Position numbers and translations under genes: made by a program
Shown: piece by piece, positions 1 to 12,000 of the stretch
How positions within the stretch are numbered: the stretch's first letter is position 1
How the letters are laid out: the number at the start of each line of letters is the position of its first letter
Assembly: GCA_936432065.2 (NCBI GenBank)
Contig: OW386285.2
Span: forward strand, 30,807,920 to 30,871,919
Origin: Rutpela maculata
Taxonomy: Eukaryota > Arthropoda > Insecta > Coleoptera > Cerambycidae
DNA: 64,000 bases
Direction of reading: 5' to 3'
Notes under the pieces: generated by a model
The model's database searches: none
Told to the model about the DNA's origin: nothing
What the model saw: the letters and a program-made list of their open reading frames with translations, nothing else

Positions 1-1238
1 CGGATTCAGCAACCTCAAAAACATAAACATAAATTTTTTACGGAATTTTTCACGGTTATATCTTAATTTGACCTTCAAATAACCTTAAACCTGATGACAT
101 GGGATCAAATAAACCCAGCATTCGGATTCAGAAACCTCAATACCATAAACATAATTTTTTTACGGAATTTTTCACGGTCATATCTCAATTTGACCTTCAA
201 ATGACCTTAAACCTGATGACATGGGATCAAATAAATCCCAGATTTGGATTCAGCCACTTCAAAAACATAAACATAAATTTTTTACGGAATTTTTCACAGT
301 CATATCTCAATTTGACCTTCAAATGACCTTAAACCTGATGACATGGGATCAAATGAACCCAGGATTCGGATTCAGAAACCTCAAAAACATAAACATAATT
401 TTTTTACGGAATTTTTCACGGTCATATCTCAATTTGACCTTCAAATGACCTTAAACCTGATGACATGGGATCAAATAAATCCCAGATTTGGATTCAGCCA
501 CTTCAAAAACATAAACATAAATTTTTTACGGAATTTTTCACGGTTATATCTTAATTTGACCTTCAAATAACCTTAAACCTGATGACATGGGATCAAATAA
601 ACCAAGGATTCGGATTCAGAAACCTCAAAAACATAAACATAATTTTTTTATGGAATTTTTCACGGTCATATCTCAATTTGACCTTCAAATGACCTTAAAC
701 CTGATGACATGGGATCAAATAAATCCCAGATTTGGATTCAGCCACTTCAAAAACATAAACATAAATTTTTTACGGAATTTTTCACGGTCATATCTCAATT
801 TGACCTTCAAATGACCTTAAACCTGATGACATGGGATCAAATAAACCCAGGATTCGGATTCAGAAACCTCAAAAACATAAACATAATTTTTTTACGGAAT
901 TTTTCACGGTCATATCTCAATTTGACCTTCAAATGACCTTAAACCTGATGACATGGGATCAAATAAATCCCAGATTTGGATTCAGCCACTTCAAAAACAT
1001 AAACATAAATTTTTTACGGAATTTTTCACGGTCATATCTCAATTTGACCTTCAAATGACCTTAAACCTGATGACATGGGATCAAATAAACCCCGGATTCG
1101 GATTCAGTAACCTCAAAAACATAAACATAAATTTTTTACGGAATTTTTCACGGTCATATCTCAATTTGACCTTCAAATGACCTTAAACCTGATGACATGA
1201 GATCAAATGGACCCCGGATTCGGATTCAGCGACCCAAA
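1..1238. repeat. 122-bp minisatellite with 244-bp dimeric higher order
   Basis: About ten head-to-tail copies of a 122-bp unit, each containing the landmark GATGACATGGGATCAAAT (copies begin near 99, 221, 343, 465, 587, 709, 831, 953, 1075 and 1197). Two variants alternate: type A reads GGATTCAGAAACCTC and ATAATTTTTTT, type B reads GGATTCAGCCACTTC and ATAAATTTTTT. The array is therefore A-B-A-B with a 244-bp period. The partial unit at 1-98 and the unit at 1075 are a third, mixed type, so the dimeric core is bracketed by similar outer units. The array is cut by the left window edge and dissolves at about 1238, just before the recombinase pseudogene. Short open frames in it are by-products of the repeat. 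Confidence 0.95.
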
Positions 1239-1304
1239 AAACATAAAGTCTACCTAGTCAGTCTCTGGGGTCAAGACACTTTATTTTTTTTGTGTGGCTG
1301 TGTT

Positions 1305-2439
1305 ATTTATGAAAAAAGCTATTATAAATTTGAAAAATATTTGGAGCAAAACCATACAAACATGATTTTCGAAAATGTATTACTTGCATGTATGACTAAA
1401 CTTGCAGAAAATTATAAATCATCAACTTTATGGCCAGCTTATTCAATCTTAAATTGTATGTTGAAAATTAGGAGAAACGTTGACATTTCAAAATTTATGA
1501 AATTAAGGGCCTTTCTAAAAAAGAAAAATGTTGGCTATGTACCAAAAAAATCGAAAACGTTGACACGGGAACAATTTGAAATTTTTTTAACAGAAGCGCC
1601 AGACGACAAATATTTAATGCATAAGGTAATTTTTTAAAACTAAGTACCTACCTACCGTTAACATCATATTATTTGTAGGTGGTATATATATTAGGCGTAG
1701 CAGGTGCCTGTCTCCGTGAAGAATTGGCATTTTTAAAAGTGTCACAAATAGAGGATTTAGGAATAGCTCTTTTAATAAAAATTCCCGATAATAAAACAAA
1801 TAGACCTCGCTCATTTACTGTAACAGGGGAATATTTAAGATATTATCGGAAATATTCTTTGCTGCGACCACCAAATTTTGAAGGAAATGGCCGATTTTTC
1901 TTGGGTTATAGAAATGGCAAGTATTGCAAAGAAAATGTGGGAATTCATAAATCGGGGCAATTTCTTTTGAAATTGCATCTCATTTGAAGCTTGCGAATGC
2001 CAAAGAATATACGGGGCACTGCTTCCGAAGAACGTCGGCTACGTTGCTGGCTGATGCAGGAGCAGACATAATCTTACTTAAACGCCACGGAGGATGGAAA
2101 TCTTCCACTGTAGCTGAGGGCTATGTGGATGAGTCAATAAATAACAAACTTGAAATAGCTAACAAAATATTGAATCACTTACTCCACACTTCCACGGTTC
2201 GAAACACAATAACATCACAACATTCACAAGAAAATAGTATTTTGGACACAGATTTGACCACTACTATTACTGAAACGGAATATAACACACTAAAAACACA
2301 CAAAACTCAGACAATTATCGCACCCCAATCCACTTTAACTGAAAATGTTGCACTAGATTTAGAAAGTTTGAACCGACCGATAATTATACAAAATTGTTGC
2401 AATTTTATTATTAACATAAAAGGTTCAGAGACAATGTAG
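1305..2439 (+). pseudogene. Tyrosine recombinase (Crypton-like), intron-containing, frameshifted
   Basis: The coding stretch begins near YEKSYYKFEKYLEQN (about 1308). Exon one runs to 1625, a 53-bp intron with GT...AG ends occupies 1626-1678, and the frame continues in phase 0 with VVYILGVAGACLREEL. A one-base shift at about 1955-1970 moves the frame; after it comes EIASHLKLANAKEYTGHCFRR and on to a stop at 2437-2439. The tyrosine-recombinase catalytic set is visible: Arg in ACLREEL, the HxxR box in GHCFRRTSA, His/Trp in RHGGWKSS and the nucleophile Tyr in VAEGYVDES. Such proteins cut and rejoin DNA through a 3'-phosphotyrosine; Crypton transposons encode them without a reverse transcriptase. 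No N-terminal exon could be traced, because the minisatellite lies directly upstream. A domesticated relative or a DIRS-type fragment is possible, but no RT is seen nearby. Confidence 0.85.
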
Positions 2440-4370
2440 TCATATGTAAGTACATTTTTGTAAATTAAAGTAAGTTTAAAAAATAAGGTTTCGTTGTTGT
2501 ACGTTGTACTGTTTTTTAGGTTAAATTAAAAACTTCATTTAGTATTTTTCTGTGCAATTTTATGCTTTGCCACTATGCAAACTCGAACGTAAAAATGTTG
2601 CATATCTATAAGGTGAGAACATGCGCAGTTATTTCTATTCGTTTTACAACATGTAGGTATTATACTTACTAGTCATTATAATAATTAATTGACAACGTTT
2701 ATTAGTCCTAGGTTTCTTATTCAATTAAAATTTAGAAATCTCTTATTTTATTCAATTAAAATTGCCTGAATTGAAATTATATTTGCATGTGCATTACCAT
2801 TTTACAGTACAAAAGAAGGGCCAGCATTTTAAAAAGTAGGTACTTAACTAAAAACGCTTAATCTTTTTGTGTGTCACTTTTCCGGCCTAGGCCGGAAAAG
2901 TCTTTTCAGGCCGCTTACTTGAAGTAGATAGAAAAGCTCTACCTTTCGCTTTTGTTTCTAACCGAGAAACGTCATTTTTTGACACATTCGAATAAAAATA
3001 TATTTTTTTACTTTTATATATTTATAATAATAGTAATTGTGATTTTAGAAAAAATAATAAACAATTTACATCATCGTCCGGAAACGTATTGCTTTTATTA
3101 CTAGATACACAATGTATTTTTTCATTAGTAAACAAGTATGTCATTTTGACATTAATAATAATAACTAAAAAGTTAACATTTCAATAAAGGTGCAAAAAGA
3201 TTATTTGTAAACATCAATTTTATTTAGTAATTTTATAGTTATTGAACCAGCTTACGTACTCTTTTATTAATTATTATTAACGCACGCAGGTGAAATAATA
3301 TCAATATCAATCCGAAAACTAAATGATATATCCGCATTGAAAGCACAGAGGCTTGTCTTATGTTTTTCCGAAGCCAATTTATTTTATGGAAGGTCTTACC
3401 CTCCACCAAAACGACATAACGTGTAAGAAATTGGTCCTAATGACTGTAACCCTCAATGTTCATCCACTTTATCGAAGTGGCTGATATATTTTTCATAAAA
3501 CAGCCCTTATAAAACAATAAAACCGCCGAGAATCTTAGAATAGGGAACAAAGCAAAAGACGTGTTAACAAAATGACAGATAGTACTCTTAGATAGACTCC
3601 GTTAAGCGTCTAGATGAAAAATAGATATATTGCCCCAGGAGCCGGAAACTGGCGGCCCCTGTCGGAAACGCACGAACTCAGCAAATAAATAAATCACCAA
3701 TTTAAAAGCAACTGTGTGAAACCTGCAACAAAAGTGAACACTTCGTGTTGTATTATTTTCTTGTTCAAATGAAGCATGCATTAAGTAATTTTATACAAAT
3801 TTGCGTATGGTAAATTGAAACTCAAGATCTGGCTTCTTCAATTCTTGCTATTAATTCAATAAATTAAAGATTATAAATTTAAATAAAAATAAATTTTTAA
3901 AAGGGATTGATTTTTTAGTGCAATCTAAAGTTTATTGTTTTTTTTTACTAACGCAATATTTTGTCGAATTCCTCTATACACTTCCTTAAATATATAAGGG
4001 ATAAAAAACCACACTACAATCAACAGCTATTCTCCGGACTAATGCCCCGCCGAGCGCTGGATGACAAATTACAAGCCTGGCCGCGTTAAGTGCCATAACT
4101 ATGTATTGCCACAAAACGCTAAAGCTTCGATTGTAACAAACACCAGCCGAAAGACTTATTCCTACTCAAAATAACTTTCATGCCAGCCACTCCACACCTT
4201 CGAGCTGTTGGCTGTCGTCAGTACGAGGTTGATCCAGAATGGCTGTAACGAGACCCTTGATCACTTTTTGTATATGACGAGATTTATGAAACCACGACAT
4301 GCAACAAAAATGATAGGCTCCATCTAGTTACCGATGTCTATTGCAATAGCCCTGACGTGGGCATAGTTAG
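2440..4370. other. Unassigned AT-rich stretch
   Basis: No convincing reading frame, RNA gene or long repeat found, apart from the perfect palindrome listed at 2876-2901. The part from about 4020 to 4370 is less AT-rich and may be the decayed continuation of the minus-strand retroelement that follows. Confidence 0.5.
2876..2901. repeat. 26-bp perfect palindrome
   Basis: ACTTTTCCGGCCT is followed immediately by its exact reverse complement AGGCCGGAAAAGT, with no spacer. The GC-rich core stands out in an AT-rich setting. It could be the centre of an old inverted-repeat element, but the flanks do not continue the symmetry. Confidence 0.8.
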
Positions 4371-4379
4371 TAGGTATGC

Positions 4380-5135
4380 TTTTAGAGGGCAGAATATTTA
4401 CTAACGTAACATTTTGTCGAATTTCAACTCTTTGGCCTGACTCAATCGCGGGAATCTTTTAGGCCATTATTTTATATCCATTTATTAATGGATGCTCGTA
4501 TGTATGGCTTAACTTCACCGCAAAATGGTTACGGTCCTATTAAGGCCTTAGACGCGCCTTTCCTGGACAGTTAATGGGCCTTTTTATTTCCCTTGTATCT
4601 CTTGTGTCCTGGTACCCACGCCATAGTGACTTTATTCTGACTTACTAGGTCCATAGCATTCAAGCAATCAGTAGTCTGAAATCGACCCGCATGGAATCGA
4701 TTGTCTTCAGCGCTTGGCCATCGGAGAATATGCCATTCAACAAGTTGCCATATTATTTTCTTTGCACACCCCAGTAAAGCGGCTACTTCATCCTCAAATT
4801 ATGTGGCGTATTTTCATAGACATATTTAAATTTGAGTTTTTGACCGCGTCTCGTAAATTTCAGCTCCGACTCCCTGTTCTGTCTTGGAGCCGTCCGTGTC
4901 CAAATTATATTGTAGGACCATTTTTCCAGTCTTCTCTGTGTGATATTTTGATTTGAAAGTTTCTGTCGAAATTATGCTTTATTGGGAGTCTGAATATTCC
5001 TAAAAGGAGATTTTGCCTTCAGCTCTGAGTATAACTTTGGTGCTCTGCTTCGTGTTGTTGCCATATCGGCGTTGGGCCTTGTGCACCATTGAACGAGCCT
5101 CCCTTTGAATACATTTTATTTCAGTTTCTCCGTAA
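4380..5135 (-). pseudogene. Non-LTR retrotransposon fragment, RNase H domain
   Basis: Translating the minus strand from about 5135 downward gives, with several stops and shifts, the C-terminal part of an R1/I-type pol protein. The order is: the EIKCIQREARSMVHKA linker; the RNase H start DTDGSKTEQGVGAEIYE, where the first Asp is catalytic; DEVAALLGCAKKII (the helix with the catalytic Glu position); and NKVTMAWVPGHKRYKGNKK near 4620-4560. The last normally reads WVPGHxGxxGNExAD, and here the terminal ExAD is lost. A weak LSQAK segment follows near 4430. RNase H degrades the RNA strand during target-primed reverse transcription. The copy is heavily decayed and no RT domain is attached. Confidence 0.8.
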
Positions 5136-5380
5136 TATAAAAATATAAGTAGTCCGAAAGCTTTATATTAATAGTTTAGCCCTTTTAGATTAAAATAGCT
5201 TTATCTCCTTAACCATTTAGAGCCGAACACATTTTCATGTTAACTTTTACAATGACTGATACTATCACCTCCAGAAAGAAACTAAAATATATTTCCTTCT
5301 ATTAATCTAGGTACCGATAATTAGGAAATTGTGTTTACTAATTGATTCCTTACCAATTCAATTAAATTTCAATTCAAAAA

Positions 5381-6785
5381 GGTTTTATTATAATTAATAA
5401 TACAAAAGTGCGCCTGAGTCAAGTCCCGATTCAGAGCCGACCACACCACCACGGCGCGCAACGTCGCGTCGTGGTAGATGGGTGGTCGGGTGAAACGGGT
5501 TTAACTCCGACTTAATCGATAAAGAAGTATAAGGTTAGAACTCCTGTTCTTTGGAACAAAAAACTTAAATCTAACAATTTGGCGAACTATAACTAAAATG
5601 AGTTTTAAAAGCACTTAAAAATTACACCAAGGTTTTAGTTTGCACAGCACACGCGCACAGTTTTAAAAATTGGTTTATTGATACGGGAAAAGACTTAATG
5701 AAAAAACCCGTTCGAGCCAATGACAGTATTCTTCCGATGGTCTACCTGCCTTCGGAAAGATAGGGTGGAGAGGAAGTTGTGATTTAAAAAGTTTGATTTA
5801 CAAGAAGTTATTGGTCGAGAGGGGATTTTGAAAGAGAACAAAAAGGGACAAAAGTACAGAAATTAACAAAATTAACAAAAAGGTGACTAATAGAGGGAAT
5901 AGAGAAGGGGTTGAGAGTAAAAGGTGGTGAAATGGAAATTTTGGTATAGTAAACATTTGGCTAGGGAGGTTGCCGAAAGATAGGCAACGCCTGGTATGGT
6001 AATGGGTGTTTCAGGTTGAAAAGTATGGCATGATGCTGTATGATTCGTGTAATGTCTCGGGTTAGCGGACTGTCGCCCAGTTTGAATTGATAGAATTTTT
6101 GCGATGTTTCTTGGACGAAGTCCGCTAGTGGAGTTATGTCGTGGCAACGTGCATAGAGATCTCTGAAGGAGGTGTACCTATCAGAGGCTGAAATGAGGCG
6201 CATAAATTTGTGTTCTAGTACTTTTAGTTTTTGCATTGTCGTGGCCGGGATGCTGCACCACACCGGCGCCGCGTATGTGATAGCCAGCCTGATTACCATC
6301 GTATACAGCAATTTCTTATTGGTCCTGTTTAGTCCGCTACCCCGCGCCAGGAGCGGATACAGACTCCTGGACATGGAGTAGACCTTCCGTATCATCTCGT
6401 TTATGTGCGTATTGAATGTCAGTCTCCTGTCCAAGTTCACCCCCAAATACTTCACGCACCGCTTTATTGGAATTTGGCGTCCCCCTTTCGAAAGTGGTGT
6501 AAGAATACGATTTTCGGTGAAGCGGCGCGTGAAGAGAATTGATTCCGACTTCTCGGCGTTGATCCGAATCTTCCACTTGTTGTAATACGCCATGGCACGG
6601 GCCATGTGCGCCTTCAGCAGCATGTTCGCTGCTTGTGCGTTGTGCAAATGCGCGTATATGGCCGTATCGTCGGCGTACTTGGCAAGGTTCGTATTCGGAA
6701 ACTCCGGGAAGTCAGATACATACAAGTTGTATAACTTTGGTGACAGGCACGACCCCTGGGGGACGCCCGCGCGAATGTCTTACCA
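5381..6785 (-). mobile_element. Jockey-type non-LTR retrotransposon, 5'-truncated copy 1
   Basis: A minus-strand copy that begins inside the RT domain at about 6785 and runs through the end of the pol gene and a GC-rich 3' UTR. The 3' end, at about 5381, abuts an A/T-rich tail-like region made of TTGAATT-type repeats (5350-5380). The second copy, at 46005-47061 on the plus strand, shares the C-terminal protein and the 3' UTR, including the GC hairpin around CGCGACGTTG, and fixes the family 3' end. Truncation at the 5' end is typical of incomplete target-primed reverse transcription. Confidence 0.85.
5961..6785 (-). pseudogene. Reverse transcriptase, C-terminal two thirds (jockey-type)
   Basis: Open frame of about 270 codons. 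It starts at RAGVPQGSCLSPKLYNLYV (RT motif 4, just upstream of the first Met at 6725), then KYADDTAIYAH with the YADD catalytic box, then KCVKYLGVNLDRRLTF (thumb), and the LYTMVIRLAITYAAPVWC region followed by a C-terminal segment ending in FRQPP at 5961. The frame itself is undamaged, but the endonuclease and the N-terminal half of the RT are missing, so it cannot be an active element. The protein would copy its own mRNA into a chromosomal nick. Its closest relative in this window is the reading frame at 46005-46427. Confidence 0.9.
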
Positions 6786-8570
6786 ATTTCCTTTAGCCTA
6801 CCTAAGGTGAAAGATATTTTTGCAGTAAACCTAACAACAATTTTTATTTACTGCAGTATTTAAATAAATAGTCATAATCTTTCTCAAATTCAAATTAAAC
6901 AAAATTATAAATCAGTCTGTCGCTCATGTGTGTTTAAAATTAACATAGTGCACTTGCTAACACAATTTTATGTGTAAAAAAATCTATAGTTGGCAAAATC
7001 GTTACTTATTAAAAGAATTAGATGAATGGTTTGTTAATTACTACTACCTACAGCACTGATTAGGTTTTATGCATGGCGACCATTAACATGTTATCTACAT
7101 TTAGAACATTTATACAGATTTCCAACAACAGGGGATTAATATATACCTCTCCGGAAAACCAACTGCCTAATATGATATTACAGATTCTGTTTATGAGTAA
7201 CAGACAGCTATGATTCTGACATAAGTTATTCTTTAGAACTTTAAAAACATATTTTGTGAGCTAAATCTCAAAAAAATAATGTACCAAATGCTTTCTATAG
7301 AGATCCAGTTCCATCTCTCCTATCACCCTCACTATACTGAACTACTAAATTATTTCTGTTGTGAATGGAGGTAAGTGGCTCAGATAAATTTAAATAAAGT
7401 ACTTTGGAGAGATCACAGGAGGATATTAGTCCCCACATACCACGGCATGTACTTTAAAATTAGGAACTATATAAAATATACATTGTTAGTGACATAAATA
7501 ATCTACTGTCCTCGTATCGTAGGTCCCCCAGCAATTATTCTAGCGCGACAATTGACTTTATCGACGATTCTCTGCATGCTATTAAATGAGCTTCGTTTTA
7601 GGGTTTAAACCCTGAACAGTGCTCGGTTTCGCGAAGGGTAAAAGAATGGAAGCGCCAACGTGTCCAAAACGGATAGCATTAATTTAAGAATGCTAATATA
7701 GTGTGACGTTTTCTAGCAATTGCTTGCAGGGTGATATACTAATACAAAAGGCGTTAAAAGTTGGGCAACGTCTCATTATTTTTTGTCGGGCCTTTGAGAG
7801 AAATGATAATGTTTGTTTTTTATTTGGACCGAAAGGGAAGAACGGCAAATATTTGCATTTTTATGCGAGTTGTTTTTTCGTGGCTCTGACTACACAGTTA
7901 TTTTAAATTAAGATAGATCTTACCAAGTTTTTATTACTTACGGTTTTGTTATTTTTACGAGAATCCAGTAAAGTTTATCATATCCGGCTAAAGTTCAGCT
8001 TTCACTAAAGCAAATATCTAGTAATTATACCGTTTTCTTTTAACGATTTGTCAATGTTAAACAACCTTATCAAAACTGAACATAATTTACTTATGATGAA
8101 TGCAAACAAAAAAATTTAAAATATTGAGAAAAACGATAATTACGTGTGTTTAGAATTTATTTAAAAATAAAACTTTAATGAGTATGATTAAATGATAGGG
8201 CACAAGGGCCTAAAAACAGCAAAATCTCCACCCTCGGCCTACAAAGATTGAATCGTCTGTTAAACCTGTACGATGATTGTGTTTTTTTTTAAACAGTATT
8301 AATAATACATAATGTTAGTCCATCCGTCAGGTAGTTTTAGGTGGAATTAATTCGGAAAGATATTTGGTATAATTCTTGGTGTCTAGTACCAAGATTCACA
8401 TTTTGCATAAAGCAAGCACTGCCACTCGAGCCCCCATATTGGCAAGATGGCCTCCGAAAACGGTTTTTTTCAAATATCTCCGTTACCGTACGCTCTACAG
8501 TCAAAATACCTATAACCAAAATTAAAGAGTAGGAAATTTTATATAAAACATGTCATATGTATGTATTCTC
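6786..8570. other. Unassigned AT-rich stretch
   Basis: No gene recognised. The segment at about 8330-8530 carries AAGATGGCCTCCGAAAAC followed by TCAAATATCTCCGTTACC. This resembles the AAGATGGCGG-type dispersed repeats seen elsewhere in the window (19230 and 20430), so it is probably a transposon remnant. The rest shows no structure I can name. Confidence 0.45.
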
Positions 8571-8575
8571 TAATA

Positions 8576-9330
8576 TTAACGGTGTAGGTACAGTAATCGA
8601 GTGAAATTGAAAATGTTCGTTAAGTTTCGTCTAAAGGCGTTTTTTTCATCTTCAATAACTCCTGAGGAAATAGACTTTATTTCGTTTACGTCTGGGAAAG
8701 TAGGGTGTTGCGTAAGCCAAGCCAACAGCTTTTGCACATCATCATTTTCTCGAATAATACGTGAACTTCTCATATCCACATGTTGTTCTGTGGATGCAAA
8801 AACGTTGCAAAATCTTTCAATCTCATCGCATACGTTGTGCAAATATACCATTCCCAATGTCCACATTATTAACGCGCTATCCGTGATTCCTCGTCCATGA
8901 GTAAGCCCTCCAATAGCTTTCATCGTCCTCATTGGCGTTTGTTCAACGGTCATATTTGACCAATAGACCAAAACTTATTGGTGCGCCTGATTGTGAAAAA
9001 GCCGCCTGTTGTAAATTTATTGTACTCATCAGGAGTCATTTTATCTTTTAAGGATATTTTATCTTGCCAATATAAATGACACGATTTTGCATAATTGTAA
9101 TGGCCACTTGCGGCAGCATTTTTTGGCAGTTTCTAGGTTACTCATTCTTTCTGCTTCTATAAACTGCTGCACTAAAGTTACCATGCGAAAATATTGCCCC
9201 CACAGTTTAGCGGTAGGTCCATTACTTTCCAGTTTTGCTAGTCCTTCTTCAAATTTTTTAGTAATCGTTTTAAACAAACCTTCGAGAAGATCGTAGATCT
9301 GTTCAAATTACAAAGAATGTTTTCCATGGC
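8576..9330 (-). pseudogene. Middle region of the multi-copy GLTHGRG/CXC protein family
   Basis: On the minus strand, pieces in different frames add up to one protein stretch. They are: TKKFEEGLAKLESNGPTAKL and WGQYFRMVTLVQQFIEAER (9277-9120); AAASGHYNYAKSCHLYWQD (shifted frame, about 9110-9050); KMTPDEYNKFTTGGFFTIRR; and MTVEQTPMRTMKAIGG, GLTHGRGITDSALI, TEQHVDMRSSRIIRENDDVQ down to about 8600. At least two frameshifts and one stop break it. From memory this belongs to a widespread, high-copy metazoan family whose C-terminal part carries a GCDTTS motif reminiscent of XPG/PIN nucleases and a cysteine-rich tail like those at 11.9, 20.1, 28.6 and 55.6 kb. Function is not established from this sequence; a role in DNA transposition is inferred from its contexts here. 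Confidence 0.7.
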
Positions 9331-10334
9331 CAGGCGTTGTTCTTCTGTAAGTTCCACAGTCTGCAAAATAATATGTCCCAAAGCAATGATAACAAAAATA
9401 ACGGATACGAAACGTTGTTATACTTGCACTGTGGTCAAAGCAATACTGAAAAGCGATAAAGGTAGAGACTGTGCACGTTATAAAAATGACGGCGCCCGGC
9501 CGGCGGAGTATTGCTTTAATCATTGGTAGACGCGGCGCAGGTAAGAAGTAGGTAGAATTTCAATTGAAAGGGTTTGCAAATAATAATTCAAATTGAATTC
9601 AATATAGTATAAGACCAGACACTCTGAATTCGACTCTATACAACTCGCGAACACCCACCTAAAAAATAGGTAATCTGATATAAAACAACCTGCTAAACTT
9701 GATTTTTTAATTCGTCCACTGATTTGAGATTGCCAAAATGACCAAATTGGCAATTTTCTAAAAAAAATAAAAATTATGTGTTATTTTTTGTTTTTCATAT
9801 AACACGTCATATATTTTTTAGTTTACTTCAGAATAATTTAAATTTTTTACATAATATTCTCTAACTATTCTTTGATATGTTGAAAGTAAAAAACTTTACC
9901 TAAAAAATAATTAGTTGGCAAAAAAAATAACTTTTCTTTGACGCAAAATCTTTAAAATTTGCAGAGGAAAATGTCCGATCGAGGTATCTTTTTTATTTTT
10001 AAAGTTAGGTGCCTACTATAACCGAAGAAAATGTTCCGAATGAACTAAATAAAATCTTTTATAAGAAGTTTTTTTTGAAAGTTTGCTCCCTGATCGAAAT
10101 ATTCATTGATTGTTTCAGCGTCCGAACGAATGCGCTCTACTATGAATCGGCAGCAATCGCACCTGGAGCTAAACGCAAGCACGTGCCGGGTGATTTTTAT
10201 TTTCCAGTGTCCATTTATGTTACGTTCAAAGTGCTTTTTGTCTCAGTCCTTATATTTAGTGCTTTATAAACACATAGTTTGGCATAAAAAATTATAATTA
10301 CTCGGATAGGAAATCAAAGGAAACAAGCTACAAA

Positions 10335-11140
10335 CGTACTCTTCGTCTGTTCACTGGATTTTTATATAATTGTTATACATTCTATAGGATATTCTTTCCG
10401 CAGTTTTTTGTAAATAATGTTACTTTTAGACATTTTTAATTTTATAGTACGAACTTAGTTGGTAAAAAACTCAGTGTGAAATTAAGTAAAAATTTAAAAA
10501 AACGTATACCAAACCCCATTTGGGTTTCGAACCAAAAGCGTAAGAACTACACCACCACCTTACACGTAAAAAAACGTAAATTTTTACATTATAAGACACG
10601 AGCTAAAATCATATTTTTACGGCTGTATATTACATTATGAAATGTATATTTGTAAAATATAAAAATATTTAGATATTAAAATGAAATATCATTTCACCAG
10701 ATTTCTATTCAATTACAAAAACATAAAAATCAAAAAAAATTTTTTTCAAATTTAAATCATTAATAACATTTTTATTTACCAATCGATTTTGTTCAATAGG
10801 GTTCTTCCTCTAGCTAACACTAATTTACTGTCCAAATTTCAGTACAATCGGAATTTTCTTTCTTGAATTATCCTGCTTACAAGAAACGTGACGGACGGAT
10901 AGACAGACGGACATTTTGAAAGTTGTTCAGAATTCGTTCACTAACACAATGGTATGAAATTTTTTTGTCTGCGAGCGATATTTATAACCAAAGAGATATC
11001 TCCACGAGGGGAGTTTTATATTTACCTGTTTTAGGCCTCTCGGTCTCCAATACTTTATATTTTTTTATTTAGAAATTTAGAAATGTACCGATCAAATGCA
11101 ATATACTCTTCGTTTTCGTATTTGCGAAGAGCATAATAAG
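10335..11140 (-). repeat. tRNA-module repeat (CGAAGAGTATA family), copy 1
   Basis: Bounded by TACTCTTCG at the left and ATATACTCTTCG at the right, the reverse complement of the CGAAGAGTATA ends of the copies at 45.5-48.0 kb. It shares with them, in reverse, the TATATAATTGTTATACATTC segment, a tRNA-like box (10508-10563, with GGTTCGAAACCC), the run of GTCY tetranucleotides (near 10890-10910), and the motifs AAGAAACGTGACGGACGG and CTCTAGCTAAC. It is nested in the long-TIR element at 9632-12690. Confidence 0.75.
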
Positions 11141-11225
11141 TAGTTACTTTTTTTCATACAAGCAATAGAGTGATATAATATAGAGAATATATATCGACAA
11201 TTAAGTTTTGAACAATGTATTTTGT

Positions 11226-12000
11226 GCCAGAGGAGCAGTTGTGAAACAGTTCGAGCTGTCACAGCAGATGCATTCCACTATTTATTACTGCAAGGAGCGT
11301 CCGAAAAATCCGATGACATTTCTGTGGCTCTAAAACAATATTTAGAACAGAAAGATTTATTTTTATTTTTAGGATTACCCCAAAGTATAAGGTAAATAAA
11401 AATTTTCCACTCTCTTTGCGGGTGAAATTCCATTACTATTGGGGGTAAATTTACTATGGAAAAAAATCCTGTCTGGATAAGGGGCAATTTTGTTACATGT
11501 AATAAAATTTTTATTTACCTTATATTTTGGGGTAATCCTCCATCCTCCATGGTAATTCAGCAATCCTCCATGGTAAATGGAAATTTTCCTGTCTCTTTGC
11601 GGGTAAAATTACATGGGTATTTTACACGCAATGATGGTAAATTTACCACATGTTTTACAGTCTGCACAATGTAGAAGATCGTATACCCGAACTGCTTATA
11701 AAAGAAAATTAGAAATTGTAAATCCTAATACAGAGAATACAAATAAAAAGGACATGCAATGTGCTATTTACAAGAGAGCCTACCAAATTAAGCCCAGAAT
11801 TCCAAATGTTTTAGATTTTGGATGGAAAGGAGGAAATCTTATTTCCAAAAACGATTTCAAAAAGCCCAAAACCCAATTTTATTGAGTTAACTCTATTTTG
11901 TAAATGTAAATTATATAACTGTACTATAAGCTGCAAGTGTAGCAAAGCAAACGTGCAATGTAACATAGGTTGTTTATGCGAAGGAAAATGTAATCTTTAG
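11226..12000 (+). pseudogene. Diverged CXC-tail protein remnant
   Basis: A coding-like stretch VRAVTADAFHYLLLQGASEK plus DDISVALKQYLEQKD (11250-11370) is followed by repeats. A second block from about 11663 (after a possible TTTTACAG acceptor) reads SAQCRRSYTRTAYKRKLEI and later IPNVLDFGWKGG. In another frame, 11882-12000 reads FCKCKLYNCTISCKC, then KANVQCNIGCLCEGKCNL and a stop. The last part has the C-X-C / C-X3-C-X-C spacing of CXC (tesmin-type) zinc-binding tails. The block order, a region ending in GW followed by the Cys cluster, parallels the copies at 28.2 and 55.2 kb, but the sequence is strongly diverged. It may be a separate subfamily. It lies inside a long-TIR element. Confidence 0.55.
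11371..11539. repeat. Short inverted-repeat (foldback) insertion
   Basis: AGGATTACCCCAAAGTATAA at 11371 is matched by its imperfect reverse complement ending AATCCT at 11539, with arms of about 36 bp around a 97-bp loop. The sequence GGTAAATAAAAATTTT occurs in the left arm and its complement in the right. It interrupts the CXC remnant; similar GGGTAAAATT words continue to about 11640. Confidence 0.7.

Noticed and set aside
99..1180. Seven overlapping 75-codon open frames with near-identical products
   Set aside because: They recur every 122 bp in all three frames because the minisatellite unit is not a multiple of three; products differ only as the units do. No gene.
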